Assembly (NCBI RefSeq): GCF_011927905.1
Contig: NZ_JAATJL010000001.1
Coordinates: 1,364,001 to 1,428,000 of the forward strand
Direction: 5' to 3'
Length of the DNA stretch: 64,000 nucleotides
From: Arthrobacter pigmenti
GTDB lineage: Bacteria > Actinomycetota > Actinomycetes > Actinomycetales > Micrococcaceae
Numbering within the stretch: position 1 is the first letter of the stretch; each line of letters starts with the position of its first letter. The position numbers and the translations under genes were made by a program. Below are positions 1 through 11,684 of the stretch, one piece after another. The notes under the pieces were generated by a model. That model ran no database searches. It was not told the DNA's origin and saw only the letters and a program-made list of their open reading frames with translations.

Positions 1-1640
1 GCGAGCCTCAGGACTAGCTCCATGAATACTACGCCGGGTACGACGAGCTGACCGTGCACAATGTGCTCGGTCAACAGCGGTACCGAACGGGCGTTGAGCC
101 TTGTGCGTCCTTCGGCGGAGGCATGGCCGGTGCGCAGCACACGAAGATGCAATCCGGACATCTGCGCAGCTGCCACGCTGCGAGTGCCCTGTGACGGGCG
201 AAGGTTGGCGAGCTTCCACGGGTAGGTCGAGTGCACCGGTACGGCCTCAGACAGCGGAGCGGCTCCTGACCGCCGGACAATCGCGTGTGCGTTCGTTCCG
301 CCGTAACCGAATGATGAGACGCCCGCAACGGGGTTCGACGCGGAGATCGTGAAGGTTTCTGTGGGTACAGTGAGGGGCAGTGCGTTCCAGTCGACACCCC
401 TAGTGAGTGTCCCGTCCACGGGCTGGGCGGGAATCGTACCGTGGGCTACGACGAGCAGTGCCTTCAAGAATCCCACTAGACCGGCGGCGCCCTCGAGGTG
501 ACCGGTGATTGGTTTGGACGATCCCACGGGCAGGTTGGACGTACGTCCGGCGTGCACAGTAGCGAGCGCGCGCAACTCGATGGGGTCGCCGAGAGGTGTG
601 CCTGTGCCGTGAGCCTCGACATAGTCGACATCGGTGGGGGCGATACCTGCATCCTTGAGCGCGCACCGGATCAGGTCAGCCTGCGCGCTGCCGTTCGGCA
701 CCGTGATACCTGAGGTTGGGCCGTCCTGATTGACGGCCGTCCCTAGCAGCGTGCCGAGCGGGGGCACAGCGTCGGCAGGCTGGTCAGCGGCACGACGGAG
801 CACCACGACGACGCACCCTTCGCCGCGTGCATAGCCGTCGGCCTGATCCGAGAATGTGTGGCACCGGCCCGTCGGCGAGAGCATCCGACTCTGGCTGAGT
901 GCGATCATTGCCTCGGCCGACAGCATTACATTCACGCCGGCGACGATCGCAAGGTCGCACTCGCCTTCGTTGAGTGCGTGACGTGCTTGGTGCAAGGCCA
1001 CCAGCGATGATGAGCAGGCGGTGTCGAGGACGAGACTAGGGCCGTGCAGGCCGAGCGCATATGAGACGCGGTTCGCTGCGAAGTTCGCCGCGCTGCCGAG
1101 CGACGCGAGTCCGTCGATGTTCGCTCCGCCTGCCAGTCGGCTGCGCTCGAAGTCGTTCCCGCTCATCCCGACGAACACGCCCGTTCGGCTGCCACGCAGG
1201 GAGTCCGGAGCGATGCCGGCACGCTCGAGCGCCTCCCACGTGCACATCAGGATCAGCCGGTGGTGAGGGTCTGTCGACGCCGCCTCACGGGGTGACATTC
1301 TGAACGGCTCTGGATCGAATGCGAACGGGTTTTCGATGAACGATCCATCTGTCACGTAGGACCGTCCGGGCGAACCCGGGTGAGGAGAGAACACAGCATC
1401 GTTGTCCCAGCGATCCGCAGGGATCGGGGCAGTGGTTGCGTTTCCGGCGTTCAGGAGGTCCCAGAACGCTTCCGGTGTGACGGCACCTGGCAGGCGGCAG
1501 GCTGCCGAGGTGACTGTGATCTCCGTGCGTGCGGGAGGGCGGCCGGCGAGTTCGGCGCGCAGCGAGCGGATCTCCTTCAGCGCGTTCGTGATCGTCGTAC
1601 GCGTGGTGTCGGCCTCGGCCAGCGAAATTACATCAGACAT
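1..1640 (-). CDS. Modular polyketide synthase, KS-DH start of module (partial, runs off left edge)
   Basis: This is the N-terminal 546 residues or so of a second PKS protein; the C-terminus lies beyond the window. It begins at ATG 1640 and overlaps the end of the upstream PKS gene by 8 nt, so the two are translationally coupled. Residues about 10-30 form a short helical docking segment. A complete ketosynthase follows, with the active-site DTACSSSL (Cys near residue 206), the [12 protein letters not shown] histidine and the GHLEGAAG histidine. About 45 residues after the KS end motif GGTNAH comes a dehydratase N-terminus with the catalytic HxxxGxxxxP motif (HIVHGQLVVP). No acyltransferase lies between KS and DH, which is unusual for a cis-AT enzyme; an AT could follow later in the protein or act in trans. 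Inference: it takes the chain from the preceding beta-hydroxyacyl-ACP. Confidence 0.9.
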   Translation of the reverse strand, partial: MSDVISLAEADTTRTTITNALKEIRSLRAELAGRPPARTEITVTSAACRLPGAVTPEAFWDLLNAGNATTAPIPADRWDNDAVFSPHPGSPGRSYVTDGSFIENPFAFDPEPFRMSPREAASTDPHHRLILMCTWEALERAGIAPDSLRGSRTGVFVGMSGNDFERSRLAGGANIDGLASLGSAANFAANRVSYALGLHGPSLVLDTACSSSLVALHQARHALNEGECDLAIVAGVNVMLSAEAMIALSQSRMLSPTGRCHTFSDQADGYARGEGCVVVVLRRAADQPADAVPPLGTLLGTAVNQDGPTSGITVPNGSAQADLIRCALKDAGIAPTDVDYVEAHGTGTPLGDPIELRALATVHAGRTSNLPVGSSKPITGHLEGAAGLVGFLKALLVVAHGTIPAQPVDGTLTRGVDWNALPLTVPTETFTISASNPVAGVSSFGYGGTNAHAIVRRSGAAPLSEAVPVHSTYPWKLANLRPSQGTRSVAAAQMSGLHLRVLRTGHASAEGRTRLNARSVPLLTEHIVHGQLVVPGVVFMELVLRL

Positions 1641-4600
1641 ATCGAGGTCCTTTCGTGGAACCCAGTTCCTGCTCCAGCAGGCGGATTAGCTCGTCCGTGG
1701 CCAGGTCGTCGAGGGCATTGACGTCGTTTTTGTTGGCGGTGCGCGGTGCGGCTGCAACGGTATCCCCGGTCTCGACCGGCTCAAGGAGCTTGGATGCTAA
1801 CGCGTCGGTAAGTTCGCTCAGTCGCGGGTGCTCAAAGAGGAACGTGTCGTCGAGGCACAGTCCGGTCCATCGCTCGATGTTGCGCTTCAGTTCGAGCGTC
1901 ATAATCGAGTCGACGCCCATGTCGAAGAAGCCTCGTTGCGGATCGATCGGGTTGTCGGTATGCAGGACGCCCTGCAGTGACGACTCGGCGCGGGCTGCGA
2001 TCTCGTGGCGTGTCCACGGGCTCGTGCGCTCGACGGTATGAGACGTGTCGCCGACAGCAACGGCAGACATCGCGTCGAACAATGGTCGCGGGCGACGGGC
2101 CGTCATGACCGGCCGGAACGCGGCCCAATCGATCGGTGCGACGACCACGCCAGTCTCACCTCCGCCGATGATCCGGTCCATCGCCGACCATCCGCTCGTT
2201 TCATCGACCGGGCCGAGTCCCATCCGTGTGAAGTACTCGTGTACGCCTTCCGCCATGGCGGTGTCGGGCCACCAACTCCAGTTCGCTGACACGAACGGCA
2301 GGCCCTGGCGTCCGGCGCGCTCTGCGATGACGTCGAGTGCGTAGTTAGCCGCGACGTAGGCGGTGGCGAGCGCTGATCCCCAGACTGAGGATGCAGAGGA
2401 GAACAGGGCGACGAAGTCGAGCGGATACTGCTTGGCGATCTCCTCCAAGGCGACTGCGCCGGCGGCCTTCGCCGCCCACGAGGTGCGGATGTCGTCGGGC
2501 GTGGTGTCGGCGAATGGCGCTGATGTCATGTGACCGGCGAGATGCAGCACGCCTCGAACTGGAGGCCAGGGGTGTGCGCTGCCTGCGAAGATCTGCTCAA
2601 GGTCGGCATGCCGTCCTACATCGGCCTGCACGAACGATACCGTGATGCCCTTGCCGGTGATCTCTTTCACAAGCCCGGCCATCCGTTCGCGCTGTGCGGT
2701 CACGTCAGATCGTGATGCCACGACGATATGGCGTGCCCCACGCGCGACCAGCCAGCGCACCATGCGCTGCCCAAGTGTGCCGGATCCACCTGTCACGAGA
2801 TAGGAGGCGTCGCTGTCAAGTGTGATCGGCATCGCCGTGTCAGAGCCTGCGGGGGTCAGCCGCGGCACCCGGCGAGCGCCGCCGCGGTAGGCGACCTGAT
2901 CCTCGACCCCACCTTGCAGTACCTCTTGGACGATGCGCGCCGCCTGAGATGCGAGTGGGGCGCTGTGGTCAAGATCAATGGCTCCGCCCCACCAGTCGGG
3001 GTGCTCGGCGCTGACGGCCCGCGCGATACCCCAGACGGCCGCACCGCCGAGACCCACCGGTCCGCCTGCGGTGGTTGCGCTGCGGGTGACGACCCATACC
3101 TCTGTACCTGCGGCACCGAGGGTCTGTACCAGCGTCAGCAGCCGCGCGTGCCACTCCGGGTCTGTTGCCGGGTCGGGCGCACCGGTCGCGTCGATGATGG
3201 CACCACGCCGAGCATCTTGCGATCCTGTGGGCCGCAACCGATCCACGGCGGTGTTCCAGCCGCTGACCGCGACGTCGTCGCCGTGCGCCGCAAGGGCGTC
3301 AGCTAGGGCGGTTGCGGAAGCCCGATCGCCTGATATCGCCGTCCACGAGAGCGGCACCGCGGCCACTCTCTGGGGTGGTCGTGCGGCAGTTGTCCAGCGC
3401 AGCCGGTACCGGTTTGAGGAGCTGCTAGGGGGGATCTTGGCATCGGCGTCTTCATCCCACCAATAGCGCTGTGCGCCTGGCCGTGACGGCGCCGAGCTGT
3501 TGGTCTCGCAGCCGGATTCCGGCTGAGACGCCCACAGCGTCGCGGCTGCGCGAAGCAGCTGCCGTGCCGGTGCCCGGCCGGGTACTGCGACGGAAATATG
3601 AGTGAGTTGAGAGTTATCGGCATTCTCGCACATAGCGGTGCCGAGGGACGGCCGAGGAGCAATCTCGACCACCGTTCGGGCTTGATTGGCCGACATTACT
3701 AGGGTGCGCGTGGCGGCGAGATCCATCGGCAACCAGAGCTCGGCTAGTAGGTTTTGTGGGTCGGATGTGAGAGATTCGACCGGTGTACCGCTGGCGAGGT
3801 ACACCGGGATGCCGTCGCCCGCGTGCCAGCTGATCTGCGGCGGCGCAGAAACGGCGCCACCGCTTCCCGGTGCGAGTAGGTCGCGCAGCCGCGGGTGGTG
3901 GAACGGGATCCGGTTGGAGACTGGGACCCACCACTTGCCTGTGGACTGGCAGAATTCCCTGAGTCGTGCCAGCTGTTCTTCGTCCCCGCTTACCGTGCTG
4001 TTGGCGGGACCTGTGATGCTCGCGATCACAAGGTCGTCGAGACCGAGTTGCAGGAAGGACTCCAGAGCCGCGTTGGGAGACAGCCCGCACGCCGCGGTTG
4101 CCCCGTGACCGACAGCGGCGTCGACTGCTCGGCCGCGCCAGGCACCGATCCGCAGGCCCATCTCTAGGTCGAGCCGGCCTGTATCTATGAGGGCTGCAAT
4201 GGTACCGGCGCTGTAGCCGATCACGTCGGCGCGGCGAGCGCCGTGCGCACGAAGTTCCGCCGCGAGGGCAACCTGTATGGCCGTCAAGGCAGGGTGTAGG
4301 TGCTCTTGGCGGTCGTTCGCGCTCCATATGTCGCCGAACAGGCCGGGATGGTCCATGGCACGCAGCAGGTCGTCCGCCTCGTTTAGGCGTGAGCGGAGCC
4401 CGGGGGCCGCGGCAAGGTGGGTCACCATGCCGCTCCATTCCGACCCGACACCCGAGAACAGCCACGTGGCACGTCGGCCGGGGCGTGTTGATCCAATCTG
4501 AGCGTCCCGTCTGTCGGGATCCTTCTGTTCCTGCGCGTGGTCATCCGCGCGCAGCATGCGGACCGCTTCCTCAGCGTCGTCCGCGACCATCGCGAGGCGG

Positions 4601-7600
4601 TGTGCTCCATGTCCTGGGGATACGGAGGTACGGGATGCAATGTCGAGGCGGTTCGCGGGGTCACTCAGGCGTTCGGCTAGAGCCATGCGTGCTCGGCATA
4701 GCTCAGAATCGGAGTCGCCCGAGACGAGCAGCAGGTGCGGACCGGGGGCGGGGGCGTCGTGGGGGTGATCTATTTCGGACGGACGCGGTTCGCAGGTCAC
4801 GGCACCGGAACTGGCAGTGACCACATGTGCGTTAGTCCCGGAAAAGCCGAAAGAGCTTACGCCACCAATGCGCGCGGCGCCGACGAGCGGGCGCGGACGT
4901 GTCGTTAGCTCGAGACGGCTTGATCTCCAGTCGAACCGACTTGTGGGCTCAATGTCGTGTGGGTGCGGGGGGAAGACGCCGCGGGCGGCAACGAGCACCG
5001 ATTTGATCAGCGCGGCTATGCCGGCGGCGGCCTCGAGATGACCGATTTGCGCCTTCACGGATCCAACAGGGAGGGGGCGGTCCCGACCGTGGTCGAACAC
5101 GCGCGCCAGTGCTTCCAGTTCGATTGGGTCTCCGAGTGGGGTGCCGGTGCCATGGGCCTCGATGTAGTCGACTTCCTCTGATCCGATGCCGGCGGCGAGC
5201 AGGGCCGCCATGATGAGGCGGGTCTGCGCTTGCCCATTCGGCACAGTTAGCCCGGCCGAGATGCCGTCATGGTTCACTGCACTGCCGAGCAGGTCTGCGT
5301 GGATCCGCTCCCCACGGGCATGGGCGTCTGCACTGCGACGCAACACAATGACGCCACCACCCTCACCGCGAGCGTAGCCGTCGGCATTCTCGCCGAAGGT
5401 CGCGCAGCGGCCCGCGGAGGATAGCGCGCCCATGTCACCCAGAGCAGCGGTGGTGCGGGCGGAGAGCATGAGATTCACACCGCCGACCAGCGCGAGATCT
5501 ACAGATCCGTCCCGCAGGGCGCGGATCGCCTCATGGCACGCGACGAGCGATGACGAGCAGGCAGTGTCGATTGTGACGGCTGGTCCCTCAACGCCGAGGT
5601 AGTGCGCGATGCGCCCAGACGCGAGTGCGGGTGAGTTGCCCGTCACTGCGTACGCATCGGCCGTCGTGCTGCGGGGCCGCAGACTGGCATAGTCCGTGGT
5701 CGACAGTCCCATCCATACTCCAGCGCGCATACCCCGCAGCTCACCGCGTGGCACGCCGGCGTCAGTCAGGGCGTCGTCGGCGAGTTCAAGCAGAAGCCGG
5801 TGCTGGGGGTCCATGCTACGTGCCTCGCGCGGCGAAATCCCGAACCGCTCCGCTTCGAACATGGCTGGATCGGAAGCGAGGAAGCCTGCGCGAGGGGACC
5901 ATGCAGCGCCTGCACTTGATGTCGCCGGATCTGGCCAGCGTCCCGCAGGGGGCTCGCCCATCGCAGGTGAGCCTGAAGTGATCAGTGACCAAAACTCCGT
6001 CAAGCTCTCGGCGCCGGGCAGACGACATGACATGCCGATGACCGAAACGGGTCCCGCGCCTGGCGATTCCGCAGTATGCTGGCGCGAGTGTGCCTTGTCG
6101 TTGTCGTCCGGGCTGACAGTGGATGCGCTGGTCGCAGGTGCTTTTGTAATACCCGTGGTTGCGGACGCTACGGTCGCGAGGTGACTAGCGAGATGGGTGA
6201 TGGTCGGGTAGTCGAACACGATCGTCGACGAGAGGGGGCGACCGACGATCGCTGTGATGTCTTCGCGCAGTTCGTTTGCGATCACCGACGTGAGACCGAG
6301 GTCGAACAGACCAGCGTTCCGAGAGATGTTCGCGGGGGAAACGCCGAGCGGGACGGAAAGTCGGTCACAGAGGTAGTCCTCCCACAGTACTGCAGAAGTC
6401 CTTACTGCGTGCTCGTCGGCATCCACCGAGGCGGCCACTGCGACGCGATCCGGCGCTACCGTGCACGCCGCGACGCCAGGCCAGGTGACCGTGCCGCCGA
6501 TGGGGGCGTCCACGTCGGTCGGCGCAAGTGGGAAGGTATGCGTCGCGAAGACCGACCGGGCTAGTCGGGGTACCGGCCCCGACCACTCGGTGATCGATCC
6601 GACATCGGCCCCCGCCGCCCAGGCGTCGCCGGTGCCCTCGAGTAGCGAGGTGATCCCGTTAGCGCCGCTCAGCGCGGCGACGGTCGCAGGCATCCGGCCG
6701 TTGACGTCGCTCGAAACGAGCGGCAACAGATAGTTGGGACCTAGCTCGATAACGAGGTCGCACTGGGCGATCTGCCGCGCCGCGGCGCCGAAGTCGATGG
6801 CCGCGCACGCGTGGCGTACCCAGTATGCTGGATCATCGACCGGGGCGGAGAGGGAGCCATCGATGTCCGAGACGAACAGGCCATCCACGGCCCGTACCGG
6901 GCATGCAGCTGCGACTGCAGCGTTGAGATCGGCCTCGATGTCACGCATGAGCCGCGAGTGGAAGCCACGGGTTACAGGAAGCCGAGACGTGCGCACTCCG
7001 CGGCCTTCGGCGAGCCGCTCCGCTCGCTCGAGCGCGTCGAGCGAGCCCGACAGCACGGTACGGCTCCGGGAATTCGAGACCGCTACGTCAAGCCCTGCGT
7101 CGGTGGCGATCGCGCGCGCGGTCTCGAGATCGGCCTGACAATTTATCATCCCACCCTCAGGACTAGCCTGCATCAGCGCGCCGCGACGCGAGATAAGCGC
7201 GAACCCCTCTCGTACCCCGAACACCCCCGCCAGCGTCGCTGCGGCGAACGCGCCGACGCTGTGTCCGGCAATTGCGACCGGCTCGACGCCCCATTTCCGG
7301 AGTCGCTCTCCGAGCGCGACCGCGACGGCGAAGTGGGCGGGCTGAGCCACAGCCGTGTCACGCATCGCCTTCCTTGACTTGTCGTCGTCTACTACGAGCG
7401 CCCGCAAGGGCAACTCCCGAACACCGCCTAGTTCGTCGAGCACAGCTGTTACCACCGGGTCGACGCCGTAGATACCGGCGAGGACGCCGGCGACTGGTGC
7501 GCCGTGGCCAGCGGCGAGGAACGCGACGCTCCGGTGGACGGTCGCGATACCAATTGCTGGCACGGACGCAACGGGGGCCGATGCCAGCCGGTCGAGCGTC

Positions 7601-10600
7601 GCCGCCGCAGGTGCCGAACCCTCTGCGACTACCCAGGCGCGTGTGGAGGCTGTAACACGGGATTGCTCGGTCGCTGCGGCCAAAGCCGCGGTGGGCTCAG
7701 TGCTCTCGTGAACTCGAACCGCTTGGATCTGCTGCTTCAGATCCATCTCGGACTCGGCTGCGATCCGGACCAGGACTGGTCCATCACCGGCCGATCCAGT
7801 CGTGCCCATGGTGACGGATTCGATTACCACGTGCGCGTTGGTTCCACCAAACCCAAAGGACGAGACGCCCGCGGTGCGACGGGCTTCATCCCACTCCGTC
7901 GACGTCGTCGGCACGCGCAGCCGGGACCCGGCCCAATCGATGCGCCCCGAGGGTGTGTCGAACTCGGCCTGCGGTGGTATGACGCCGTTTCGGACGATCA
8001 GCGCGGCGCGCAGCAGGCCCGCGACGCCCGCTCCTGCCTCAAGGTGGCCGATCTGAGGCTTCGTTGATCCGATCCAGAGCGGCCGGGCCCCTGGCTCGGA
8101 GGCGTCGCCGAATACCTGGTGCAGGGCGTGCACCTCGACAGGGTCACCCAGCGGAGTCCCGGTGCCGTGCGCCTCGATGTACCCGACATCCTGTGGGGTA
8201 CGGCGCGCGGCGGCGAGTGCCTTCCGCACGACATCCTGCTGCGCGGGACCCGACGGCGCGGTGAGCCCATTGCTGCGACCGTCCTGCCCGACTGCCGATC
8301 CGCGCACGACGCAGTAGGGCTCGGGCTCGTTGCGGTCGCTCGCGAGCACGTCGTCGCGGGTGAGGAACAGTACCACTCCACCTTCGCCGCGCACGTATCC
8401 GTCGGCCCCGTCGTCGAACGTGCGGCAAGCGCCGCTGGGCGAGAGCATCCCCGCCTGAGCGAGAGTCTCGCTGACACGGCCGTCGAGCAGCGCGTTGACG
8501 CCTCCCACGAGCGCGCCGTCGATTTCGCCCGAGCGCAGCGCCTGCAGTGCGAGGTGTACCGCGACGAGGGACGATGAACATGCTGAGTCGACAACCAGTG
8601 ACGGGCCACTTAGGCCGAGCACGTAAGAGATGCGGTTCGCGATAAGGGCGGCGGCCGCTCCGGTCGTACGATACCCGGCCGGAGCCGCTGCGTCTCCGAT
8701 CATCTCACTGTCTGACGCGCCCATGAACACGCCGATGCTCGCGCCGCGTAGGCGCCGCGGGTCCCGGCCCGAGTCTTCGAGAGCCTCCCACGCGAGCGTC
8801 AGGGCGAGCCGCTGCCGAGGATCCATCGCGGCAGCCTCTTCGTCGCCGATCCCGAAGCGAGCCGGCGAGAACTCCGCAAGAGACGGCGTGAGCCCGGAAC
8901 GGATCCCGCTCGTGCGCCGCTCACCGCCTGCGATGCCGGATCGGCGCGGGCCAGCGTTCAGTAGCTCTGCATACGACATGGACTCCGTGACGCCGCCCGG
9001 CAATCGGCATGCCGCACCGCGCAGGATCGCGACGCTGTCGGACATGGCAGGTTCAGGGGCGGCGCGTTCGGTCGGTTCGGCCGAACGCGTGACCGCGGCG
9101 GCGAACGACGCGACGGTGTCGACCTCCCACGCGAGTGACAGCGGGACAGTGATCCCGGTGCGGTCTTCGATCGCGGTGGCGACGGAGGCGACTTTCACGG
9201 AGTCGAGGCCGAGTTCGGCGAGGGGAGTGGTACCGGCGAGCGTCCCCGGGCGTCCGGCCGCGCGCGCAAGCTCTGCTACGACGACGTCGCGCACTTGGTT
9301 CCTTTCCGCGGAGGTGGTCTCAAGAGGCTCGAAAAGGTTGCTGCTCACCGTCGGATCCGACTGGGCTGGCGCGTCCTGAACCACGACGTCCGCGTCCGAT
9401 CGCGCGATTGTCCGGTCCGCGTGGCCGTCGCCGCTGAATGTCGCCTTCGCAGCCGACCGTTGGATCTTGCCGCTCGACGTGGTAGTCAGCGTGCCGCGGC
9501 GCAGCACAATCACAGTCGGCGCTGCAATCTCGAACGTCCGGGCCAGCTGGAAGGCGGCTGCGCGCGCTTCATCGGCGAGCTCCGCTATGGTCGCCTCCCG
9601 GCCAGGCACCGCTTCAACGGTCACGATCACGCGCTTGTCGATCTCGAACGCCGCAGACTCTCGCCCGCGGAATGCGGCGTGGACACTGCGCACCGCGTCC
9701 TCGAGATCTTGAGGATAAATGTTGCGTCCGTTGATGATCAGGACGTCCTTGATCCGGCCGGTGACGAATAGCTCCCCGTCGTCAAGGAAACCGAGGTCGC
9801 CGGTGCGCAGGAACGGACCCGTGCCGTCCACCATGGTCGCTTCGAAAGTATCTCGGGTCACGTCCGAGCGGTTCCAGTACCCCTGTGCGACTGAGGGCGA
9901 GCTCACCCAGATTTCTCCTTCTCGCCCATCGGTGGCAGGGACCCGCGTGGCTGGATCGACGATGCGCACGACGGCGTTCGGCTCAACCGTGCCGCACGAG
10001 ACGAACATGCCCGCGTCGGTTCCACCCGTCTCGCGGACCGGGGTGGCAGTGCGTGGCGGCTGGGTCGCGTCATGCCCGCCGGATATCAGCAATGTTGCCT
10101 CGGCCATGCCGTAACACGGGCGGTATGAGGTCGCGAGGAAGCCCGTGCTTGCGTAGGCCTGCGCGAACGCGTTCAAAGCCTGCACGCTTACCGGCTCCGC
10201 GCCGTTCATTGCCTTGGTCCAACTCGACAGGTCGAGCGCGGTGAGGTCAGCTTGATCGACGCGCTCGGCACACAGCCGGTAGGCGAAGTTCGGCGCCGTG
10301 CTATCGGTGGCGCGTAGCTCGGAGATCGTCTCCAGCCATTTCAACGGGCGGCGCAGAAACGTAGACGGTGACATTAGATGGGTCGGGAACCCAACGACCA
10401 GTGGCGTGATGATGCAGCCGATGAGGCCCATGTCGTGGAACGGAGGCAGCCAGCTGACCATGATCGATTCGGGTCGGAAGCCAAACGTCGCTGCGGCTGA
10501 CTCCGCATTGTGCAGCAGATTTGCATGGCTCACCATCACGCCCTTGGGCGATCCGGTGGAGCCTGACGTGTATTGCAGGAACGCGAGCGCGTCATCGGGC

Positions 10601-11061
10601 AGGTCCGGGTGCACAAATGGGGATTCCGGGACGGTAGTACCCGAGGAAAGGACTGCTTGTGTGAGATCGATCCAGCGGCAGGTAAGCGGGAGCCCGAGAT
10701 CGCCGTCGCCCAGGGGTGCTGGCGCGTCGGCAACGACCAGCGCAGGGTTGCAGTCTTCGATGATGCGGCGGACACGATCCGAGTGCCGCGTCGCCGAGAC
10801 CGGATAAGCCGGCACCGCCACCAGGCCGGCAGCGACAATTGCGCAGAATGACTTGATGTAGCCGAGGGAAGGGTCACACAGGAGCAAGACGCGGTCACCT
10901 GGAGTTGTGTCCGCCTGTAGCTCGGCGGCCATCGCTCGAACCTCACTCCAAAGCTGTGCATAGGTCAGACTTGTGCGAACCCCGAGGGAGTCCGAGAACG
11001 AGTACGCGACCCGCATGGGCTGCTGCGCCGCGCGCTCAGCCAGAACTTCTCCTAATAGCAC
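1633..11061 (-). CDS. FAAL-loaded modular polyketide synthase (FAAL-ACP-KS-AT-ACP-KS-AT-KR-ACP)
   Basis: A 3142-residue multimodular type I PKS starting at GTG 11061 behind GGGGGAG. Residues 1 to about 570 are a fatty acyl-AMP ligase ([11 protein letters not shown] near 165; no reductase), which activates a free fatty acid and hands it to the first ACP (GLDSVKV, near 618). Module 1 has KS (DSACSSSL near 826), AT (GHSVG near 1268) and ACP (GLTSV near 1589). Module 2 has KS (DTACSSSL near 1835), AT (GYSAG near 2282), KR (TGGSGTLG near 2758, catalytic Tyr near 2901) and ACP (GVDSIM near 3050). A C-terminal helical tail probably docks onto the next PKS. Module 1 has no reductive domain, so it should leave a beta-keto group; module 2 should give a beta-hydroxy group. 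Both AT domains carry FH in the specificity region, typical of malonyl-CoA use. AT1 is divergent (GHG for GQG in its first motif) and AT2 has GYSAG instead of GHSxG. The product is unknown; a lipid polyketide is expected. Confidence 0.95.
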   Translation of the reverse strand: MLLGEVLAERAAQQPMRVAYSFSDSLGVRTSLTYAQLWSEVRAMAAELQADTTPGDRVLLLCDPSLGYIKSFCAIVAAGLVAVPAYPVSATRHSDRVRRIIEDCNPALVVADAPAPLGDGDLGLPLTCRWIDLTQAVLSSGTTVPESPFVHPDLPDDALAFLQYTSGSTGSPKGVMVSHANLLHNAESAAATFGFRPESIMVSWLPPFHDMGLIGCIITPLVVGFPTHLMSPSTFLRRPLKWLETISELRATDSTAPNFAYRLCAERVDQADLTALDLSSWTKAMNGAEPVSVQALNAFAQAYASTGFLATSYRPCYGMAEATLLISGGHDATQPPRTATPVRETGGTDAGMFVSCGTVEPNAVVRIVDPATRVPATDGREGEIWVSSPSVAQGYWNRSDVTRDTFEATMVDGTGPFLRTGDLGFLDDGELFVTGRIKDVLIINGRNIYPQDLEDAVRSVHAAFRGRESAAFEIDKRVIVTVEAVPGREATIAELADEARAAAFQLARTFEIAAPTVIVLRRGTLTTTSSGKIQRSAAKATFSGDGHADRTIARSDADVVVQDAPAQSDPTVSSNLFEPLETTSAERNQVRDVVVAELARAAGRPGTLAGTTPLAELGLDSVKVASVATAIEDRTGITVPLSLAWEVDTVASFAAAVTRSAEPTERAAPEPAMSDSVAILRGAACRLPGGVTESMSYAELLNAGPRRSGIAGGERRTSGIRSGLTPSLAEFSPARFGIGDEEAAAMDPRQRLALTLAWEALEDSGRDPRRLRGASIGVFMGASDSEMIGDAAAPAGYRTTGAAAALIANRISYVLGLSGPSLVVDSACSSSLVAVHLALQALRSGEIDGALVGGVNALLDGRVSETLAQAGMLSPSGACRTFDDGADGYVRGEGGVVLFLTRDDVLASDRNEPEPYCVVRGSAVGQDGRSNGLTAPSGPAQQDVVRKALAAARRTPQDVGYIEAHGTGTPLGDPVEVHALHQVFGDASEPGARPLWIGSTKPQIGHLEAGAGVAGLLRAALIVRNGVIPPQAEFDTPSGRIDWAGSRLRVPTTSTEWDEARRTAGVSSFGFGGTNAHVVIESVTMGTTGSAGDGPVLVRIAAESEMDLKQQIQAVRVHESTEPTAALAAATEQSRVTASTRAWVVAEGSAPAAATLDRLASAPVASVPAIGIATVHRSVAFLAAGHGAPVAGVLAGIYGVDPVVTAVLDELGGVRELPLRALVVDDDKSRKAMRDTAVAQPAHFAVAVALGERLRKWGVEPVAIAGHSVGAFAAATLAGVFGVREGFALISRRGALMQASPEGGMINCQADLETARAIATDAGLDVAVSNSRSRTVLSGSLDALERAERLAEGRGVRTSRLPVTRGFHSRLMRDIEADLNAAVAAACPVRAVDGLFVSDIDGSLSAPVDDPAYWVRHACAAIDFGAAARQIAQCDLVIELGPNYLLPLVSSDVNGRMPATVAALSGANGITSLLEGTGDAWAAGADVGSITEWSGPVPRLARSVFATHTFPLAPTDVDAPIGGTVTWPGVAACTVAPDRVAVAASVDADEHAVRTSAVLWEDYLCDRLSVPLGVSPANISRNAGLFDLGLTSVIANELREDITAIVGRPLSSTIVFDYPTITHLASHLATVASATTGITKAPATSASTVSPDDNDKAHSRQHTAESPGAGPVSVIGMSCRLPGAESLTEFWSLITSGSPAMGEPPAGRWPDPATSSAGAAWSPRAGFLASDPAMFEAERFGISPREARSMDPQHRLLLELADDALTDAGVPRGELRGMRAGVWMGLSTTDYASLRPRSTTADAYAVTGNSPALASGRIAHYLGVEGPAVTIDTACSSSLVACHEAIRALRDGSVDLALVGGVNLMLSARTTAALGDMGALSSAGRCATFGENADGYARGEGGGVIVLRRSADAHARGERIHADLLGSAVNHDGISAGLTVPNGQAQTRLIMAALLAAGIGSEEVDYIEAHGTGTPLGDPIELEALARVFDHGRDRPLPVGSVKAQIGHLEAAAGIAALIKSVLVAARGVFPPHPHDIEPTSRFDWRSSRLELTTRPRPLVGAARIGGVSSFGFSGTNAHVVTASSGAVTCEPRPSEIDHPHDAPAPGPHLLLVSGDSDSELCRARMALAERLSDPANRLDIASRTSVSPGHGAHRLAMVADDAEEAVRMLRADDHAQEQKDPDRRDAQIGSTRPGRRATWLFSGVGSEWSGMVTHLAAAPGLRSRLNEADDLLRAMDHPGLFGDIWSANDRQEHLHPALTAIQVALAAELRAHGARRADVIGYSAGTIAALIDTGRLDLEMGLRIGAWRGRAVDAAVGHGATAACGLSPNAALESFLQLGLDDLVIASITGPANSTVSGDEEQLARLREFCQSTGKWWVPVSNRIPFHHPRLRDLLAPGSGGAVSAPPQISWHAGDGIPVYLASGTPVESLTSDPQNLLAELWLPMDLAATRTLVMSANQARTVVEIAPRPSLGTAMCENADNSQLTHISVAVPGRAPARQLLRAAATLWASQPESGCETNSSAPSRPGAQRYWWDEDADAKIPPSSSSNRYRLRWTTAARPPQRVAAVPLSWTAISGDRASATALADALAAHGDDVAVSGWNTAVDRLRPTGSQDARRGAIIDATGAPDPATDPEWHARLLTLVQTLGAAGTEVWVVTRSATTAGGPVGLGGAAVWGIARAVSAEHPDWWGGAIDLDHSAPLASQAARIVQEVLQGGVEDQVAYRGGARRVPRLTPAGSDTAMPITLDSDASYLVTGGSGTLGQRMVRWLVARGARHIVVASRSDVTAQRERMAGLVKEITGKGITVSFVQADVGRHADLEQIFAGSAHPWPPVRGVLHLAGHMTSAPFADTTPDDIRTSWAAKAAGAVALEEIAKQYPLDFVALFSSASSVWGSALATAYVAANYALDVIAERAGRQGLPFVSANWSWWPDTAMAEGVHEYFTRMGLGPVDETSGWSAMDRIIGGGETGVVVAPIDWAAFRPVMTARRPRPLFDAMSAVAVGDTSHTVERTSPWTRHEIAARAESSLQGVLHTDNPIDPQRGFFDMGVDSIMTLELKRNIERWTGLCLDDTFLFEHPRLSELTDALASKLLEPVETGDTVAAAPRTANKNDVNALDDLATDELIRLLEQELGSTKGPRYV

Positions 11062-11095
11062 TGTTGCTCCCCCAAAAAAACGTGCAAATCACAAC

Positions 11096-11108
11096 TTGAC
11101 GTTGTCAA
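11096..11108. promoter_or_regulatory. Palindromic site TTGACGTTGTCAA overlapping the likely PKS -35 element
   Basis: TTGAC and GTCAA are perfect inverted arms around GTT, 35 to 47 bases upstream of the PKS start codon. Read leftward the site contains TTGACA, a perfect -35 hexamer, but no convincing -10 was found at 17-bp spacing. Position and symmetry suggest an operator for a PKS regulator. No such regulator is identifiable nearby, except possibly the HTH gene at 13052. Confidence 0.45.
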
Positions 11109-11118
11109 CCTAGCAGTA

Positions 11119-11146
11119 TCAAACCCGCTAGATCAAACCCGCTAGG
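11119..11146. repeat. Two tandem 14-bp repeats (TCAAACCCGCTAG-A/G)
   Basis: Two adjacent copies differ only at the last base. They lie just upstream of the palindrome at the PKS promoter and could be repeated activator or repressor sites. They could also simply be replication slippage. Confidence 0.7.
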
Positions 11147-11229
11147 TCTAGTGGATGCGGAGACTAAACGCATTATTCGCGGACGTCGACCACTGTTCGC
11201 AGAAAAGTTACACTCCGTTCACACTTACG

Positions 11230-11253
11230 CAACACCGCAACACCGCAACACCG
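11230..11253. repeat. Three tandem copies of CAACACCG
   Basis: Three exact 8-bp copies in a row in the intergenic region upstream of the PKS operon. This is a simple repeat with no known function. Confidence 0.85.
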
Positions 11254-11426
11254 CAGCGCGCAGTTCGGTGGTTCAATGATTGGTTGTTCGGGGGACGTTG
11301 GGTTCCGCTCTGAATCGACATTGCCGTTCCCGTCTTTAGTAGCCCAGATATCGAAAGTCGCTATTTGGTCACTGGTTGTGCTGATCATAATCGAGACTTG
11401 ACCCGCTACGCTTTCGAGGCTATTTA

Positions 11427-11684
11427 ATGCGAGTAATTGTCGTTTCCGCGCGCCGGGTGCTCTCTTCTCACAAACTTCCCTATCCAGGACACGAGCTCGA
11501 CAAGGCGCGACGCGGCAAGAACAATTTTGAGGTCCTCAAGGGAGCGATCGATAAGAAGATCAAGGGCGCATCCCCAAGTGGCGCAACGAAGCGTGCGGAA
11601 CTCTCCAATCACGATCTGGATATCTTGATCTCCGGTCTGAATAAGCTAATCGAGCAAGTGGAAGCTGAGTACTTCAATGGGTAG
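11427..11684 (+). CDS. Small basic hypothetical protein (85 aa)
   Basis: I do not recognise a family. The 85-residue product is lysine- and arginine-rich, with the stretch DKKIKGASPSGATKRAELSN in its middle and an acidic C-terminal helix (LIEQVEAEYFNG). There is no signal peptide or membrane segment. Its stop overlaps the ATG of the next small gene by 8 nt, so the two are probably coexpressed. Codon use is more AT-rich than in the flanking PKS or housekeeping genes, which fits acquired DNA. Confidence 0.55.
   Translation: MRVIVVSARRVLSSHKLPYPGHELDKARRGKNNFEVLKGAIDKKIKGASPSGATKRAELSNHDLDILISGLNKLIEQVEAEYFNG

Larger units (their letters stand above)
11062..11426. other. Non-coding region upstream of the PKS operon
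   Basis: This 365-bp stretch separates the leftward PKS operon from a rightward small gene and must contain both promoters. It holds a perfect palindrome at 11096-11108, a 14-bp tandem repeat at 11119-11146 and an 8-bp triple repeat at 11230-11253. No coding sequence with convincing support was seen. It is visibly richer in A and T than the PKS genes. Confidence 0.6.
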
